From Gnetum montanum (lineage: Eukaryota > Streptophyta > Gnetopsida > Gnetales > Gnetaceae): a stretch of DNA of 64,000 bases. This document shows positions 35,297 to 47,339 of this stretch, piece by piece. The DNA lies in NCBI GenBank assembly GCA_015680685.1, contig MNCI01034664.1, forward strand, positions 888,387 through 952,386, in the 5' to 3' direction. Position 1 is the stretch's first letter; each line of letters begins with the position of its first letter. A model generated the notes under the pieces. It worked only from the letters and a program-made list of their open reading frames with translations. It made no database searches and was not told the origin of the DNA. The position numbers were made by a program, and so were the translations under genes.

Positions 35297-36641
35297 TGGG
35301 CCAATGAAACACCACTTAGAAAATTCATGTTGTAACTTGTAACCTTCACCACCCAACTTGAGGTAAGATCTTATTGTAAATGTAAGATTTTTAGCCCATG
35401 AGTTGCAATCTTGCATACTTTAACTTTTGGGGCTAAAAAATGCCTCATAAGTTGCTACTACCTCACTTCCCAAGTGGAAAAAGCAATGTTATGTCCATAT
35501 ATGGGATTGGAAAGGCTAAGAATGCCTTGGAGTCTACAAAATTTGACATTTTCATGGGTTTTTGTGAGGGAATAGCCTCAACTACATTGGAACCACCTAC
35601 CCCCAATGTAGATGGTGTTGGATTTTCATTTTTCTAGCAAAACCCAATGTAGTTGCACACATCTAGTGTTGGGGTTGTTGGGTTTTCCATTTTCCCAACA
35701 CTGGGTAGCATAGTCAATGACATATTTCCAGTGGTAGCAATATGGCCAGTGTAGTCATCTTGGATTTCCAAAAGCTATAGTATGACTAGTGTGGTCACCA
35801 TGATTCCAATAGATTCCAACAAATGCCAGTGTAGTCCCCCAAGGCTAGTGTAGTTGAGGTGAAGGCTAATGTAGTCCCAAACATCCATTTACTATTTTTA
35901 GTACGTGGATGGGTTTTGATGGCCTTGGTGCATCAAAACTTTTCATAAATGATCAAGTCATTACACCTGCAAATAAACACCAATCTATCAGTTATCATGG
36001 TAGAAATTTGCAGCCTAAAATCTATAAAAGCCAAAACTCAAACATAATATTCGGGTTTTGAACCTTTGCAACCTTAATAATTTTACACCCATTTTGGCAT
36101 TTATAAGACTTTTGGAAGTAATTGGCATCTACCTAACCTCCAAAGACTCTTAGCATAGTCCCATTGCTACCAAAGTCAAACACCATTGGCCACACCATTT
36201 CCACCCAAAGTTGCAGATCTAAGCAAAAATTAGCAAAAGGCTTTTAACAATTGAAGTTGGTAAGTACCTGGATCATGGAGATTGATTGAAGAACATAACC
36301 TACTAGCTCCAATGGACTTCAAGCTCCACCTAAGCTAGCTTATTATGCATTTGAGCACACAATCTGTACTCCTTGAACTTTACACTTTCATTTAATAAAG
36401 TTTTCAATTCATTTGTAGTGCAAAATTAATTTCAAGTTAGTTTTATGTTTATTTATTTTCATTTGAATATATAATTCCATTCCCATTTACACTTTTTAAG
36501 TCCCTGGGTGATCAACAAGACCATCCAGGGTACCTTGGATCTTATTTCTCGAAGGTCCTTGGGATCCAAGGTTTAGTAGTTGTACTTGGGATTTTCAATT
36601 TTCCAACAACCAAATTTTGCAAGCACTATAGCTTTAAAAGC
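35297..36641 (+). repeat. 3' LTR of the giant Tat/Ogre-like element
   Basis: Full-length counterpart of 5938-7312, with TATAAAAGCC near 36024, TTTAATAAAG near 36391 and GGTACCTTGGATC near 36529. Ends are approximate. Confidence 0.75.
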
Positions 36642-37610
36642 CTAAGAAAATAAAAATAGCTTTGAAATATGGTGTAGGATTAGGTTGTGTTTTGCACTAG
36701 ATTTGCATTGGTCTCCTAATTGATCTACATTGTAATAAATGTTACTACAAGTCCTTTTTTCTCTCAGTGATTTGTGCTAAAAAGGTTGTAGAAGGCTACC
36801 AAAGATCTACAACTTCTTCTCTACTTAAGGAATTTTCTACCAAAGATGTGCCAAAATATTTTCCGAAAAGATCCTAAAATGATGTTTGATCTAGCTTAAA
36901 TAGGCCTCTAAGTTGCTATTGCTATGTTCATTACATTTCCACATGCTTTCAAAATGGTTACATTATGTATTTGGGTTATTTTCATGACCCAAACTTGTAG
37001 CATATGAGCTACCATCGTTTTTGACCTTTGATGTCAAAATTGATAGGGTTCTTTCTCATACACTAGCATAATAAAACTTATAACTTGTGGGTCATGAATT
37101 TTATTTTTTGTATTTTAAAAAGAGTCTAGAATTTGGCCAAAACAAGGTCATATGCTAACATTTTGAAGGGAGGTCAAGGCATTTGTGTTTGCTCTTGAAT
37201 CTCATCAAATTACATGATAAAAATTTGGCTATCAAGCTTCATGTTTACAACATGAATTTTTCATTAGGTTTTTCACCCTAAAAGCTATGTTTCTTTAATG
37301 TTTTCACAATTTTAAAAATGTGATAATCATTTCATTAATTTAGAAAAGTTCTTCCATTTGATACATATTATCTTCTATTATCATCAAAATTCATCATAGC
37401 TTGCATCATGATGCATTGATTAGAATGCCTTAGATTACATGCCATCATGCTAAGAAACTTCACCTTGTATGCCTTCTTCATCTAGAGTCATCTTGGATCT
37501 CAAAACCATGAAAAATTATTAAAAAAAAACCCTAGCTTTATGATCAAGAAAATCAAAAAAGATGAAATAGAATAAAAACAAATTCAAACATAGAAAAATT
37601 TATTTTATAA
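36642..37610. other. No feature recognised
   Basis: AT-rich, non-coding on both strands as far as I can read. A poly-A run follows AAAATTATT at about 37521. Confidence 0.3.
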
Positions 37611-37860
37611 CAATTTAACCATCATCATCATCATCCTAGCCTTATCCAAACAAAATGGGACTGGCTACATGAGTTCTTTTTGTCATTCTCCTTTATAAAG
37701 AGCTAGATCTTTGCTTATTTGCAGCTTCTTTAAATCATCTTCTATTGTTTCTTTGTCTTCTTTGATCTTCTTTTTGGTGGCTTTCTTAGATTAATGATGC
37801 AGGAACCTTTTTTTTATAGGCTCATTATCTTTTCATAACATTAGCAATTTTAAAGGTCTT
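37611..37860 (-). mobile_element. LINE 3' end, copy A, with (GAT)n tail
   Basis: Homologous to 38945-39190. Read on the minus strand it has AGCTCTTTATAAAGGAG, then GTAGCCAGTCCCATTTTG, then AAGGCTAGGATGATGATGATG as a short-repeat tail. This tail sequence is the familiar 3' end of a widespread plant LINE type. Confidence 0.55.
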
Positions 37861-38940
37861 TTTATTACGAGTGCCAATTTTCCAAGTTGCTATTTGAATT
37901 TTTTGTGACTAAACTTGCTTCTTTATTATCCACACCCATCATTAATGTGGAAATCCTTGTCTACTTTTCATAACATCTAGGAATAATATGACACATCATT
38001 TATGAATAATGACCTAGCAAGTCCTTTACCATTTTAGTAACTAGGCCTTATAATGACTATATATCTAATTTGGGGAATGCCCTAGCATCTACAAAATCTA
38101 AAAATAAACTCATCCATGAGAATCACCAAGGCTTTTTAGCTAGCTACCAATCTAATGCTAACCCTTCTCCTTTCATATTCAGGATAATGTTTCAACCATG
38201 ATAAAACCAATATTATATTCTTAAATTGTAGAAACGTATATTAACAAATCAAGTCTAGCAAAGAAAATCCCTAAGACATTTTTTTGAATACTTACAAAGC
38301 AAAACAAACAAAATCCAACCTAAATCAAATCAAATTTTCACTTAACCAAATGTTCCAAAAACAAAAAAGATGAACATTGTAATAAAGTTTCCTATCTAAA
38401 TGACATTTCTATAGCTAAAATCCTTGCATGGATGAAATCTCCAAAATAAGCTCCAAATCCAAGTAGAAGATAAAGATCAACAATAGGAGCCAAGAAATAT
38501 CTTGAATGAGATTTGAAAGCAAAGCAATTACAAAACTCTTGAATGGTTATGTAGTCTTGAATAAGGCTACTTTCCTATTCGACAAGGTCTTCCTCTCTAG
38601 CTCTACCTCCCAAATGTTAGTGAAGTAATTAGATGATATCTAATGTAAGGATTATCTAGTATTTATACTCATAAAGGCATGCCAAGGCTTAGCAAAAAGC
38701 TTAAATTCTAATAAAAAAACTAAAAATAAAGAAGATCATGACCTATAAAAATAGTTGATTCCAAATTCTAAAATTATAAAATTCTAAAATGAGCCTATAA
38801 AAAATTAATTCCAAATTTTAAAATATAAAAGAAAATCATATTCTAACATGCATCTATACCCAACACTTCTCTACTATAATACCCAGGATACTATCTAATA
38901 GCTATTTCTAACTTACTAATTAAATTTAAAGTATAGGTCC
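37861..38940. other. No feature recognised
   Basis: AT-rich spacer between the two LINE ends. No coding frame or repeat boundary that I can support. Confidence 0.3.
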
Positions 38941-39290
38941 AAAAATTTATCATCATCATCATCCTAGCCTTATCCTAACAACATGGGACTAGCTACATGA
39001 GCTCTTTTTCACCATTGTCCTTTATGAAGAGCTAGATCTTTGTTTATTTGCAATTTCTTTAAATTATCTTTGATTTTTATTTCAATGACTTCTTTGGTCT
39101 TCTTTTCAATGGAATTTCAAAAATAGTGATGTAGGCATCATTTTGTATATACCCATTATTTTATCTTCTTTTCACATGTCCAAATCATCTATACTATCAT
39201 TCTTGTAGCTTATTTAAAATAGAAGTTACTCCAAGTATTCCTCTAGTAGGGCCAAATGCTGCTAACTAAAAATGCTATCCTAAACTACCT
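38941..39290 (-). mobile_element. LINE 3' end, copy B, with RT C-terminal remnant
   Basis: The minus strand reads AGATGATTTGGACATGTGAAAAGA near 39170, that is R-stop-FGHVKR. This is the RWFGHVKR motif at the C-terminus of plant LINE reverse transcriptase ORFs, with TGG changed to TGA. It continues into the 3' untranslated region shared with copy A and ends in GATGATGATGATGATAAATTT. The 5' part is missing, as usual for LINE insertions. Confidence 0.65.
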
Positions 39291-39559
39291 TATCAAAAGT
39301 AAATAAAATAAATAAATAAATATTAAATTAATTATTTTCTAAAATATTATAAAACATGCCAAACGGAAATCACATAGCATTCGACAAACTCACTATAGAA
39401 TCCTATTTGCAAATGATCCATGGAGTACTTGCTACATAAACACAAGATATACGATTAAAAAATAATACTTCAAGGATTTGAATCAAAGATCATACTAAGG
39501 GAAAGGAATATCTAATATTTGGATTTTACATTATGATTTTTCTACTAAACTTTATTTCC
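39291..39559. other. No feature recognised
   Basis: AT-rich, with an AAATAAATAAATAAAT run near 39306. Confidence 0.3.
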
Positions 39560-41560
39560 AAATCTACCTTCATCATTTCTTTCCCAAGATGGCTTAAGCT
39601 TTTTTCCATTTGTTTCTTTTCTTTTGTTACTTGAGCCAATCTTTGGCTTCTACTACCATGCCTTTAATTTTCTCTTGAAACATAGGGATGCTCTTTTCTA
39701 ATGCATGTGACTTTGCATTAGTCATTGTCATATTTCATGTTTCCTTCTTCTTCTCCAAACCTATCTTCTACTACTTGGTCATTAAGAGTTCAATCTCATT
39801 TGCATCAAATTAAGAAAGTTTCTTGAGAGAAACAAACTACATAAGGTTATCAAGCTGGACATGTATTTGAGTAAATTTCTCCTATAGTTTTGGAATGTCT
39901 AATCTAAGACCTTAGACAAAACTAACTTCCCATATTTGCAATTAGCTCAAATTGTATAATAGTAACATCTTCAAGAATGTTAAACATATTTTCAATTATT
40001 CACTCTATTTACAATAGTCTATCTAATACATCTTCATGTTGAGTAGTTTTCATGGTTTATTTTCCCTTGATGCATGTCCCTATAAATACTGGAATGTCAT
40101 CCGTAATAATAAGGTTAAGAATCAGTTCCATAAGGATATTCAAAGCCACATTAATATTATTGACAAGTAGCTCTATATCTCCTTTTCAACCTTCATGGGG
40201 CATCACCATAATGGTTAGATCCTTACTAGATTCCAAAGTGACTTAGAATGCAATCTCGTTCTAAAGATCTACATTGTCCAATCATCCCTTGTGGTGTTTA
40301 TTGAAATTTTCTTAGTTTGAGGATCCACTGAAATTTCAAGGTCATGTCTAATGACATTGAATATGTTTTTCAAGTCTCATGGCCTCCAACAAATAAATTG
40401 TAATAGTTTCTACAAGTGACTCATTATAGGATAATAAATCTTAGGATTAGCTATAGGTGCTTAAGTGATAGTGCTTGTTATGCTATTCTAGGTCATGTGA
40501 AGTCTAGCATGTATGATTCCTATTGTAAAAATAATTGATGTTGTAGCTATTATAGATGTTCTTGTTATCATGACCTTAATGTTTGAAGGTGGTGTCATCT
40601 CCTGGTCCTTTATTGATCGTACCACTTTTATAATTTTTGATCAAGAAGCATTATGGACCTACCAAATGGTGACATTCATGTAACCTATGATCCTTACAAA
40701 TTTGCATAATTTTCAAATCAAGTAAAGGAATTATCAAATCTTTTTCTCAAATTAGTTTTCTTAGAATCTATACTTAATCTCAAAGAAGATGAGTTGAGCT
40801 AAATTTTCTAGGTACTTATTACTCAAAATTACTCATCCACAAGCTACATACAATGGGATTCTATTTAGGTGCATCATGGAGAAGATGTGAAAAGTTTGAA
40901 TCTTAAAATAGATCTTTTCTACTACTATTAGAAAATTATATTTCTTATATCAGTATCAGAATTGATGGAGATTAGAATAGTTCTTGTCCTAACATTTTGG
41001 ATTTCCAATGTAGCAGTAATGGCTATGTCACTATTGGAGATGCAAATGTTTCCTATATTCACTATGGAGTCATCTTATCAATTATGTGAAAAAATAGGTT
41101 TCTCTTAGAAAAAACTTGTTGTTAAAGGATAATACAAGTCATAGTGGTAATGCTTGTAGCTACTACCTCACTTCCTACAAATTAAACTTCATGAAGGATC
41201 TAAAGTTCATTGAGTCAATACATTAGTCATAACTTTCATATCATTAATTATCTTGATACATTCCTAAGGGAGTATCACTTGTGTTCTTGTTATAGTGGCA
41301 AGTGGTATTAATGTCTCCCCTGAGATGAATTGTTAAGTTTGGAATGTTGGTTAGTATACTATAACATCTCTAACTCTTTTTCTTTAGCCTAGAACTACTA
41401 TGGATAGGTATATCCTCACTCATATCCATTTCTACACCTCTTCTCCCAAGGTTGCAAGTGTTCACCGATCTTAGAAACATATTTTAATATCATTTTTAAT
41501 TACCCAAAGATCACTTGTTAGTTTTTAAAATTTATTCATGATAACATCAACTCCTATCTA
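39560..41560 (-). pseudogene. Decayed ORF with coiled-coil segments, unidentified
   Basis: Coding character is visible on the minus strand over about 2 kb in spite of stops. Examples are FISGETLIPLATITRTQVILP (near 41320-41260), KDLTIMVMPHEG and ELLVNNINVALNILMELILN (near 40230-40110), and a helical, Lys/Glu-rich stretch, TMTNAKSHALEKSIPMFQEK (near 39740-39680). No LTR, primer site or polymerase motif could be tied to it. It may be the internal ORF of another non-autonomous element like the one at 43.1-46.3 kb. Function unknown. Confidence 0.35.
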
Positions 41561-42604
41561 TTCTTTGGTTAAACCCACATTTGAAAAATGTAGTGTTAAT
41601 AGCACAAAGTGATAAAAAATTCACATTCCCTAGGTCCTAAGGTAACTTAAATGTTAAGTCATTAATTAATTTTGATCATTTTCAAGGCTAATTAACTTAC
41701 TTGTTTAAAAATAAGGGTGTTAGAAAATTTTTCAATTCATATCCTACTAGTCCCAATGCTAAAGTGCTCTATTCTAGAAGCCTAAAGGTTTTTAAATGAA
41801 ATAAATTAGACTTGTAAATTACAAGATATGGTGCAAGGAAGGCTCTAGGCTCTAGAAATTACAAGAACTCTTGCAAATAAAGCAAAACAGGAAAAATGTT
41901 AAGAGGGAATTGGGTATATATAGGTTTTTTTACTATGATATCATAGTAGCTAATGCAATAAGTAGTTTTTCTTTTTTTAGCATAAAATTTTATCATTTTT
42001 TACATATTTAGTGGATCTCATAGCTTTATAATGATTGCTAAGCTAGACTATAGGTTCTACTCATGTGTAGAATACTTGAAATCGTTAAAGAATGATCATT
42101 TAAAGCTTAAAATTTATGAAAAATGAGGGATTTAGGAGAAAAATCATGAAAATTAAATTTAAAAATTAACAAAAGGCAATGAGAAGTGGCTTCTACAATT
42201 ATGCATGAAGTTATTGAAATTACCAATGATGCTTTGGAGACTATATGCCCATAATTTCATTGTAGAACCACTTCTATTGATGTCTCTAAACATTCTAGAA
42301 GTTGAATATAAACCATGTCCTTATTCCAACACATAAAACAACCAAGGTCAGAACCCTATATCATGCTACATGAACCACAAAATTCACATTTGTACATGTT
42401 AATGAGATAAGATGGGCTAAGCAAGAATTGAGGAATTGAGATATGAGGTATCTTACCATGGTCATAATGGATCCCACATGTGATGCATTATTAAAATGAC
42501 CAATATATCTATCCATTAGGATTCTAAACCAAGTCCAACTACTACTAGTAAAATTACATTATGTAATCATGGACCGACAACCATTAGGCCAACCAGTTTT
42601 GTGA
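41561..42604. other. No feature recognised
   Basis: AT-rich, heavily stop-ridden in all frames. Confidence 0.3.
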
Positions 42605-43080
42605 TGTTAATTACCAAATACATGATATAATACAAATAATTTGATGACTACTATAATTGATATAAACATGCATTGTGACATAAAATAAGTCCATGGTGTT
42701 ATACATGTGGAACATGAGAACATAAACTAAAAAGTAATAGAAAAAAATAAGGTAACCAAGTATCTATGTTATAATATAAATACTATGTTGTACTTCATAT
42801 TGCACATTATTGTTGTGTTGTATTGTATATTGTTATTGGACCAAGATCATCATTTATAAATTTATAATGGAATATTCATGTCTAAATAATAAAAAGACAC
42901 AAAAATTAGTTACTGTTAGTTAATAGACTTGATTAAGAATTAAATATAATGAACTTGATACATATTGCAATGCATCATAGATGATATTGTATACCATGAT
43001 AACATATACCAATTTCACAATGTAACTATATATAGACATAAACTAACATATTAAGCTTGTTAGAACATATCAACTCTTCA
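42605..43080 (-). repeat. 3' LTR of the oldest layer
   Basis: Contiguous copy. It keeps the uninterrupted sequence GTTGTACTTCATATTGCAC, which shows where the chromovirus entered the other LTR. Confidence 0.75.
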
Positions 43081-43249
43081 AAATAGCCCCTCAAGCTTAA
43101 GATGGAGTCAATAATAATGTTTCTTTACTATGTATAACAAAATCCATGACTTTAAATAGATGAATTATAAAATGAACACCACATCATGACTAGCCTTCAC
43201 AAAACTACAAAAATTAGAGATTCACAAATACAACCAATAGTATGGAGTA

Positions 43250-45793
43250 ACACTCCTAAGTGAAATTTGAAGATAAAATTACATTTTAAAAATAAGCATC
43301 CTGAATCCTAAAAATTGCCAACATAATATCTAAATAATAAAGGAAATAAGGGTTAACAAAATATGATGGTGAGAAATGTTTCTTTCTCAAACAAATGTAA
43401 CTCATTTTGGTCTTTGTTAAATAATACGAAATGCAAGGAAAAATAACTAGATACCTTAGGGATGAATATCTCTTTTAAAATATATTACAACATAATTAAT
43501 TAGCAAACTATAGAAAAGAAACATATTTTTTCATGGTAAATCAAAAATTAACTAACTTCACCATCAAATAAGAGAGCTTATAATTGGATTAAGACAAAAA
43601 AACAAGTAATAGATATTATTATTCAATAAAATAGTCTATATCTACCCTCATAAGATTATCAAAAATATTGACTGATGATTCTCATGTTTCTATGGCCAAA
43701 TCCTTTACCATGGATTCTTTTGGAGCTACAAAAGCACTTGGAGGTAGTGATGAAACATCTTGGGCTACCTCTTTTATCTCAAATTCAACAAACTTATTTT
43801 AAACATTTTCTTGAACCTCACCAAAAATATCTAAGAGTAATGGTTACATCAATGTGGAACCAAACTAAAGTTCATAACTCTTTCTTGAAGCAAATCATAC
43901 TAACTTTACATAATGAACTATGAAACTATCAATAATAATTTGTTCCTATAAATCACTCATTGTGACTTCTAGATTCTTTCTCTCTATTTTGAACATCTAT
44001 GTTAATCATTATTCTATAGAGTAAGATCCTTCACATGGTTCTAGAGACTACCAATTTTCTATTGCAATTTAGAGGTCTTATTATGTATTATTAGCTTATC
44101 ACCCTCTAACTCCATATTCCACATCATCAACTCCAATCCTATTACTAGCTTTGCTTTTGTGCTTAAGCCCATGGTGTCTCTTATTTATTTTAGTGTAGCA
44201 AATTCTTATGACTATTTCTTTACCTAATTTAATGCATCTTTAATGTCTTTCTTGTATTTTGTAAATGCTTTGGTGTATTTCTCTTTTTCTTCATAGGTAG
44301 ATGTTATATCTTTGTTTAATATCTCATTTTGTTCCAAAGAAGATTCAAATATCATCTTATTATTTCTCAAAATTGTAACGTAAATTTTAGCTCTAAAGTA
44401 GTATCTCACCATGATGTAATTCATATACATTAAATTATATAACAAGTCATTACTCACTGTGATGACATTTATCTTCAAGAACCAACTAAGATCCTTATTC
44501 AACATGCCTCTTATCACCATTGAAAATTCATATGCATTTAGATTTCAAAAATATTTTTAAACATCTTTATTAAATGTTTTTCTTCCATGAGGATTTTCTG
44601 TACTATACCTTGAAAAACTTAATGGTTGACTCAAAATATACAACCTACTTTTCAAAGTTATAGTGTTGTAACATCACATGCTTTATGGATGGTGACATGT
44701 AATTAGCATAAACTTTATTTCACCCCTCAATATAGACATCAATAGGCTTCTTTATTTTGAGAATCTCAATGGTGGTCTCCTCTAGTTTGGAAAAGGCTTT
44801 CAAGAATAATCATAAATGTAGTTCCTTATTTTTACTCTAAACCACCAAAGTAAAACCAATAAGACTAGAGTTATTAAACACCTTGATAAATGTAAGAAGA
44901 ATATACCCATAGGTAAAGTATGGAGTAGACACCATGTAATATGATAATGTCTATCCCTTTATCTTTATCTTTAAAATTGACAACTAGTCCACACATCTTC
45001 CTTCTTTCATTACAACATAAAGTAGATTCAATAGAGGCCAAGGGGTTACATTTTTCCTATTCTTAACTACAATATGATAGGCAATAATATCTTTCAAATT
45101 AGAGTATCATATCTTTAATTGCCATATATTTCTCATGATGATAGTGGTGTAGGCTTTTTCCCACTCAAATTCACTAATAAAACATTCTAGTAGATAGTGT
45201 CCAGGAAACATTATCTTATTCAAAGCATAATCTATTTTCATCATTTGAAAATATAGCCACAAGAGCCTCTTCTAAACTTTAGAAAATATCTAGGTCTTTC
45301 TAGATTGATAGATACACCAACTATTATTTTAGGTCCTAACAAAGTTGTTAATTATTGCATCAATTCTAAGCATCACAAACTCAACAAATAGTTCTAGTCC
45401 TGACATCTCTAGTTTTGCATCTTGACTAGCTTTCACCAACTCCATGTCCAATGTCAAATCATAATAATAATACTAAACACTGACCCTTGGTGCTAAATAT
45501 CTAACATACTCTTCTTTAGATAGAAGCAAGTCAAAAAATTTTATCTTATTTAACATTGTCTAATATTGTAGAATCATTGCAAAGTGTAGTTTGATCTTAT
45601 TGATGTTGCACTTTAAACCAAAAGCTTCAATATGCAGATTGCCATTGTGGCTATGTGATTACAATGATAGCAATGGTAACAATGATATTGATGGTAATTT
45701 AGCTTGGATATGCTTAGATAAAGTTGGCGACAAGATGTGCTTCCTCTTTAAAGATTCCTATGTTTGTCCATGACCTTTGGTACTACAAGCCAT
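43250..45793 (-). pseudogene. Decayed internal ORF of the oldest layer, unidentified
   Basis: From ATG at 45793 (MACSTKGHGQT, stop, ESLKRKHILSPTLSKHIQ) one minus-strand frame runs for hundreds of codons with stops mostly at Gln-like positions. Examples are LSKEEYVRYLAPRVSV near 45510 and KPIDVYIEG near 44745; the 44520-44224 stretch is open and helical, with NNKMIFESSLEQNEILNKD. It lies between the primer site and the 3' LTR of a short element, so it is the element's only ORF. No zinc knuckle, retropepsin, RT or integrase motif is seen. It could be a diverged Gag or a captured gene. Confidence 0.45.
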
Positions 45794-46257
45794 TTTGACA
45801 AACAACTAGACTGTAAATAAAGAAAAACTAATGCTTTTTGAACTTTAAAATTTAAATGCATAAAATATTATGGACATTGTTTTTACATCATTATGCATAG
45901 TTCTGTAACTTTAAAATCAATTATGAAATTATGAATAAAACTAATCTAAAAATAATAATAAAATCATGAAACATTATGTTCTTTTCATTTTCTAATAAAA
46001 CTATAATATTTTCATTGTAAATGAAAAAATAATACTTGTAGGCTAAAAAAAAGAAAAAATTAAAGAAAAATTGCTATCTTTTGCATAGCAAACATCACTA
46101 TTATGTTGTGCTCTCTCTCTACAATTTTTTTGATAAGTTTGAAATGTGTAAATGAAATTCTATGATTAATTTGTATACTTGTTGTCACATTAAATGTACC
46201 TAACTACTACAACATCATGAACACTTCATAGTGGTCTTTTAAAAGTTATCAAAATCT

Positions 46258-46270
46258 TGTTCTAATACCA
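46258..46270 (-). other. Primer binding site of the oldest layer, tRNA-Met type
   Basis: On the minus strand TGGTATTAGAACA directly follows the LTR end TTTAACA. It compares with the standard TGGTATCAGAGC site, with two transitions. Confidence 0.75.
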
Positions 46271-46476
46271 TGTTAAATTTTTATGATATTGATCACTAGG
46301 TCTATGATATAATAGAAATAATTTGATAACTATTGTAATTAAGATAAACATGCACCATGACATAAAATAAGTCCATAGTGTTATAGATATCAAACATGAG
46401 AGCATAAACTAAAAATAAATAGGAAAAAATAAGGTAACTAGGTATATCTATAATAATATAAATGTTGTGTTGTACT
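46271..46476 (-). repeat. 5' LTR of the oldest layer, first segment
   Basis: Matches 42605-42800 and breaks off at GTTGTACT, where the chromovirus begins. The rest of this LTR resumes at 62615. Confidence 0.75.
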
Positions 46477-47308
46477 TGGAGGTAAGATCACTCTAATTTA
46501 CTTTAATTCTTTAAAAACATACCAAATCCAAAATGTATGAAAACAATTCAATTGCTTAAAAACAAGAAAACTATCCATCTTCAATTAAATTTAGAATAAG
46601 ATTACAATTACAGCAGAATCACAATTCCACAAAAAAATAGTCACAAACATAATAATATTACAAAGCATGAGTCTCTACAACCACACAATGATTGACCTCA
46701 ATGCAAGACACAATCAGACTAGATATCTCCTATACATAGGACTAAGAACCCAACTTACATAAGAGTCACAATGGCCAAAACACATATAATTGATCATAGA
46801 GATGCATACTACTCTCATGCAATCTTACACTTTTGTTCTCATGCCACTCTTCATACCACAAAACATGAAAATACAAAATAATATTTATGAATTATAGGAC
46901 AATAAACCTAGGAAAACCTTTCCCATGATCAACTTGAAGATTCTTAGTTATTTCTAATCTTGTTATCATCTTTTTTGATTTTTTGTCAACTTGAAACTAC
47001 CAACTCAGAATTCTTTTCAAGTATATGGAATGTCTTCAAGCTTGACAAGGTGTCTCCCTAACAATGCTAGTACTCAGAAAAGTTGTCTCCTTCTCAAGCT
47101 ATACATCTCTCAAGAGACATTTTTGGCTAGATCAAGACATCTAAAATCTAGACAAAACATCTTCTAGCCACTTGGAATGTATCTTGTTACATTCTAGCTC
47201 TTAGTCCAAATGTCTTGCATGTCATTAAGATATCTTTCCAACTTCCCAAATCTACAATCAACCACTTATAGGGATGAAAAGGAACTCAAAAGAGGTGTCC
47301 CTACACCA
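46477..47308 (-). repeat. 3' LTR of the chromovirus
   Basis: 832 bp, contiguous. It aligns with the three pieces 54255-54843, 56097-56161 and 62463-62614 in that order. Purine tract GGGTAGGAGAGC (minus strand) at 47309-47320. Confidence 0.85.
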
Positions 47309-47339
47309 GCTCTCCTACCCTGTAAAAAGTGAATGTAGG

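Larger units (their letters stand above)
5938..36641 (+). mobile_element. Giant Tat/Ogre-like LTR retrotransposon, decayed and interrupted
   Basis: Two direct repeats of about 1.35 kb (5938-7312 and 35297-36641) flank, in plus orientation, gag, protease, the start of reverse transcriptase, an archaeal-type RNase H and integrase. That order and the extra RNase H before integrase are typical of the Tat lineage of Ty3/Gypsy, which includes the giant Ogre elements. The span is about 30.7 kb. Removing the 7.1 kb nested element, the 2.7 kb solo-LTR-like block and the 2.7 kb truncated insertion leaves about 18 kb. Most of the RT and RNase H core is missing around the insertion at 29601. No target duplication is visible and the LTRs are heavily diverged. 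That gag-protease and RT-integrase belong to one element is an inference from position and orientation. Confidence 0.6.
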
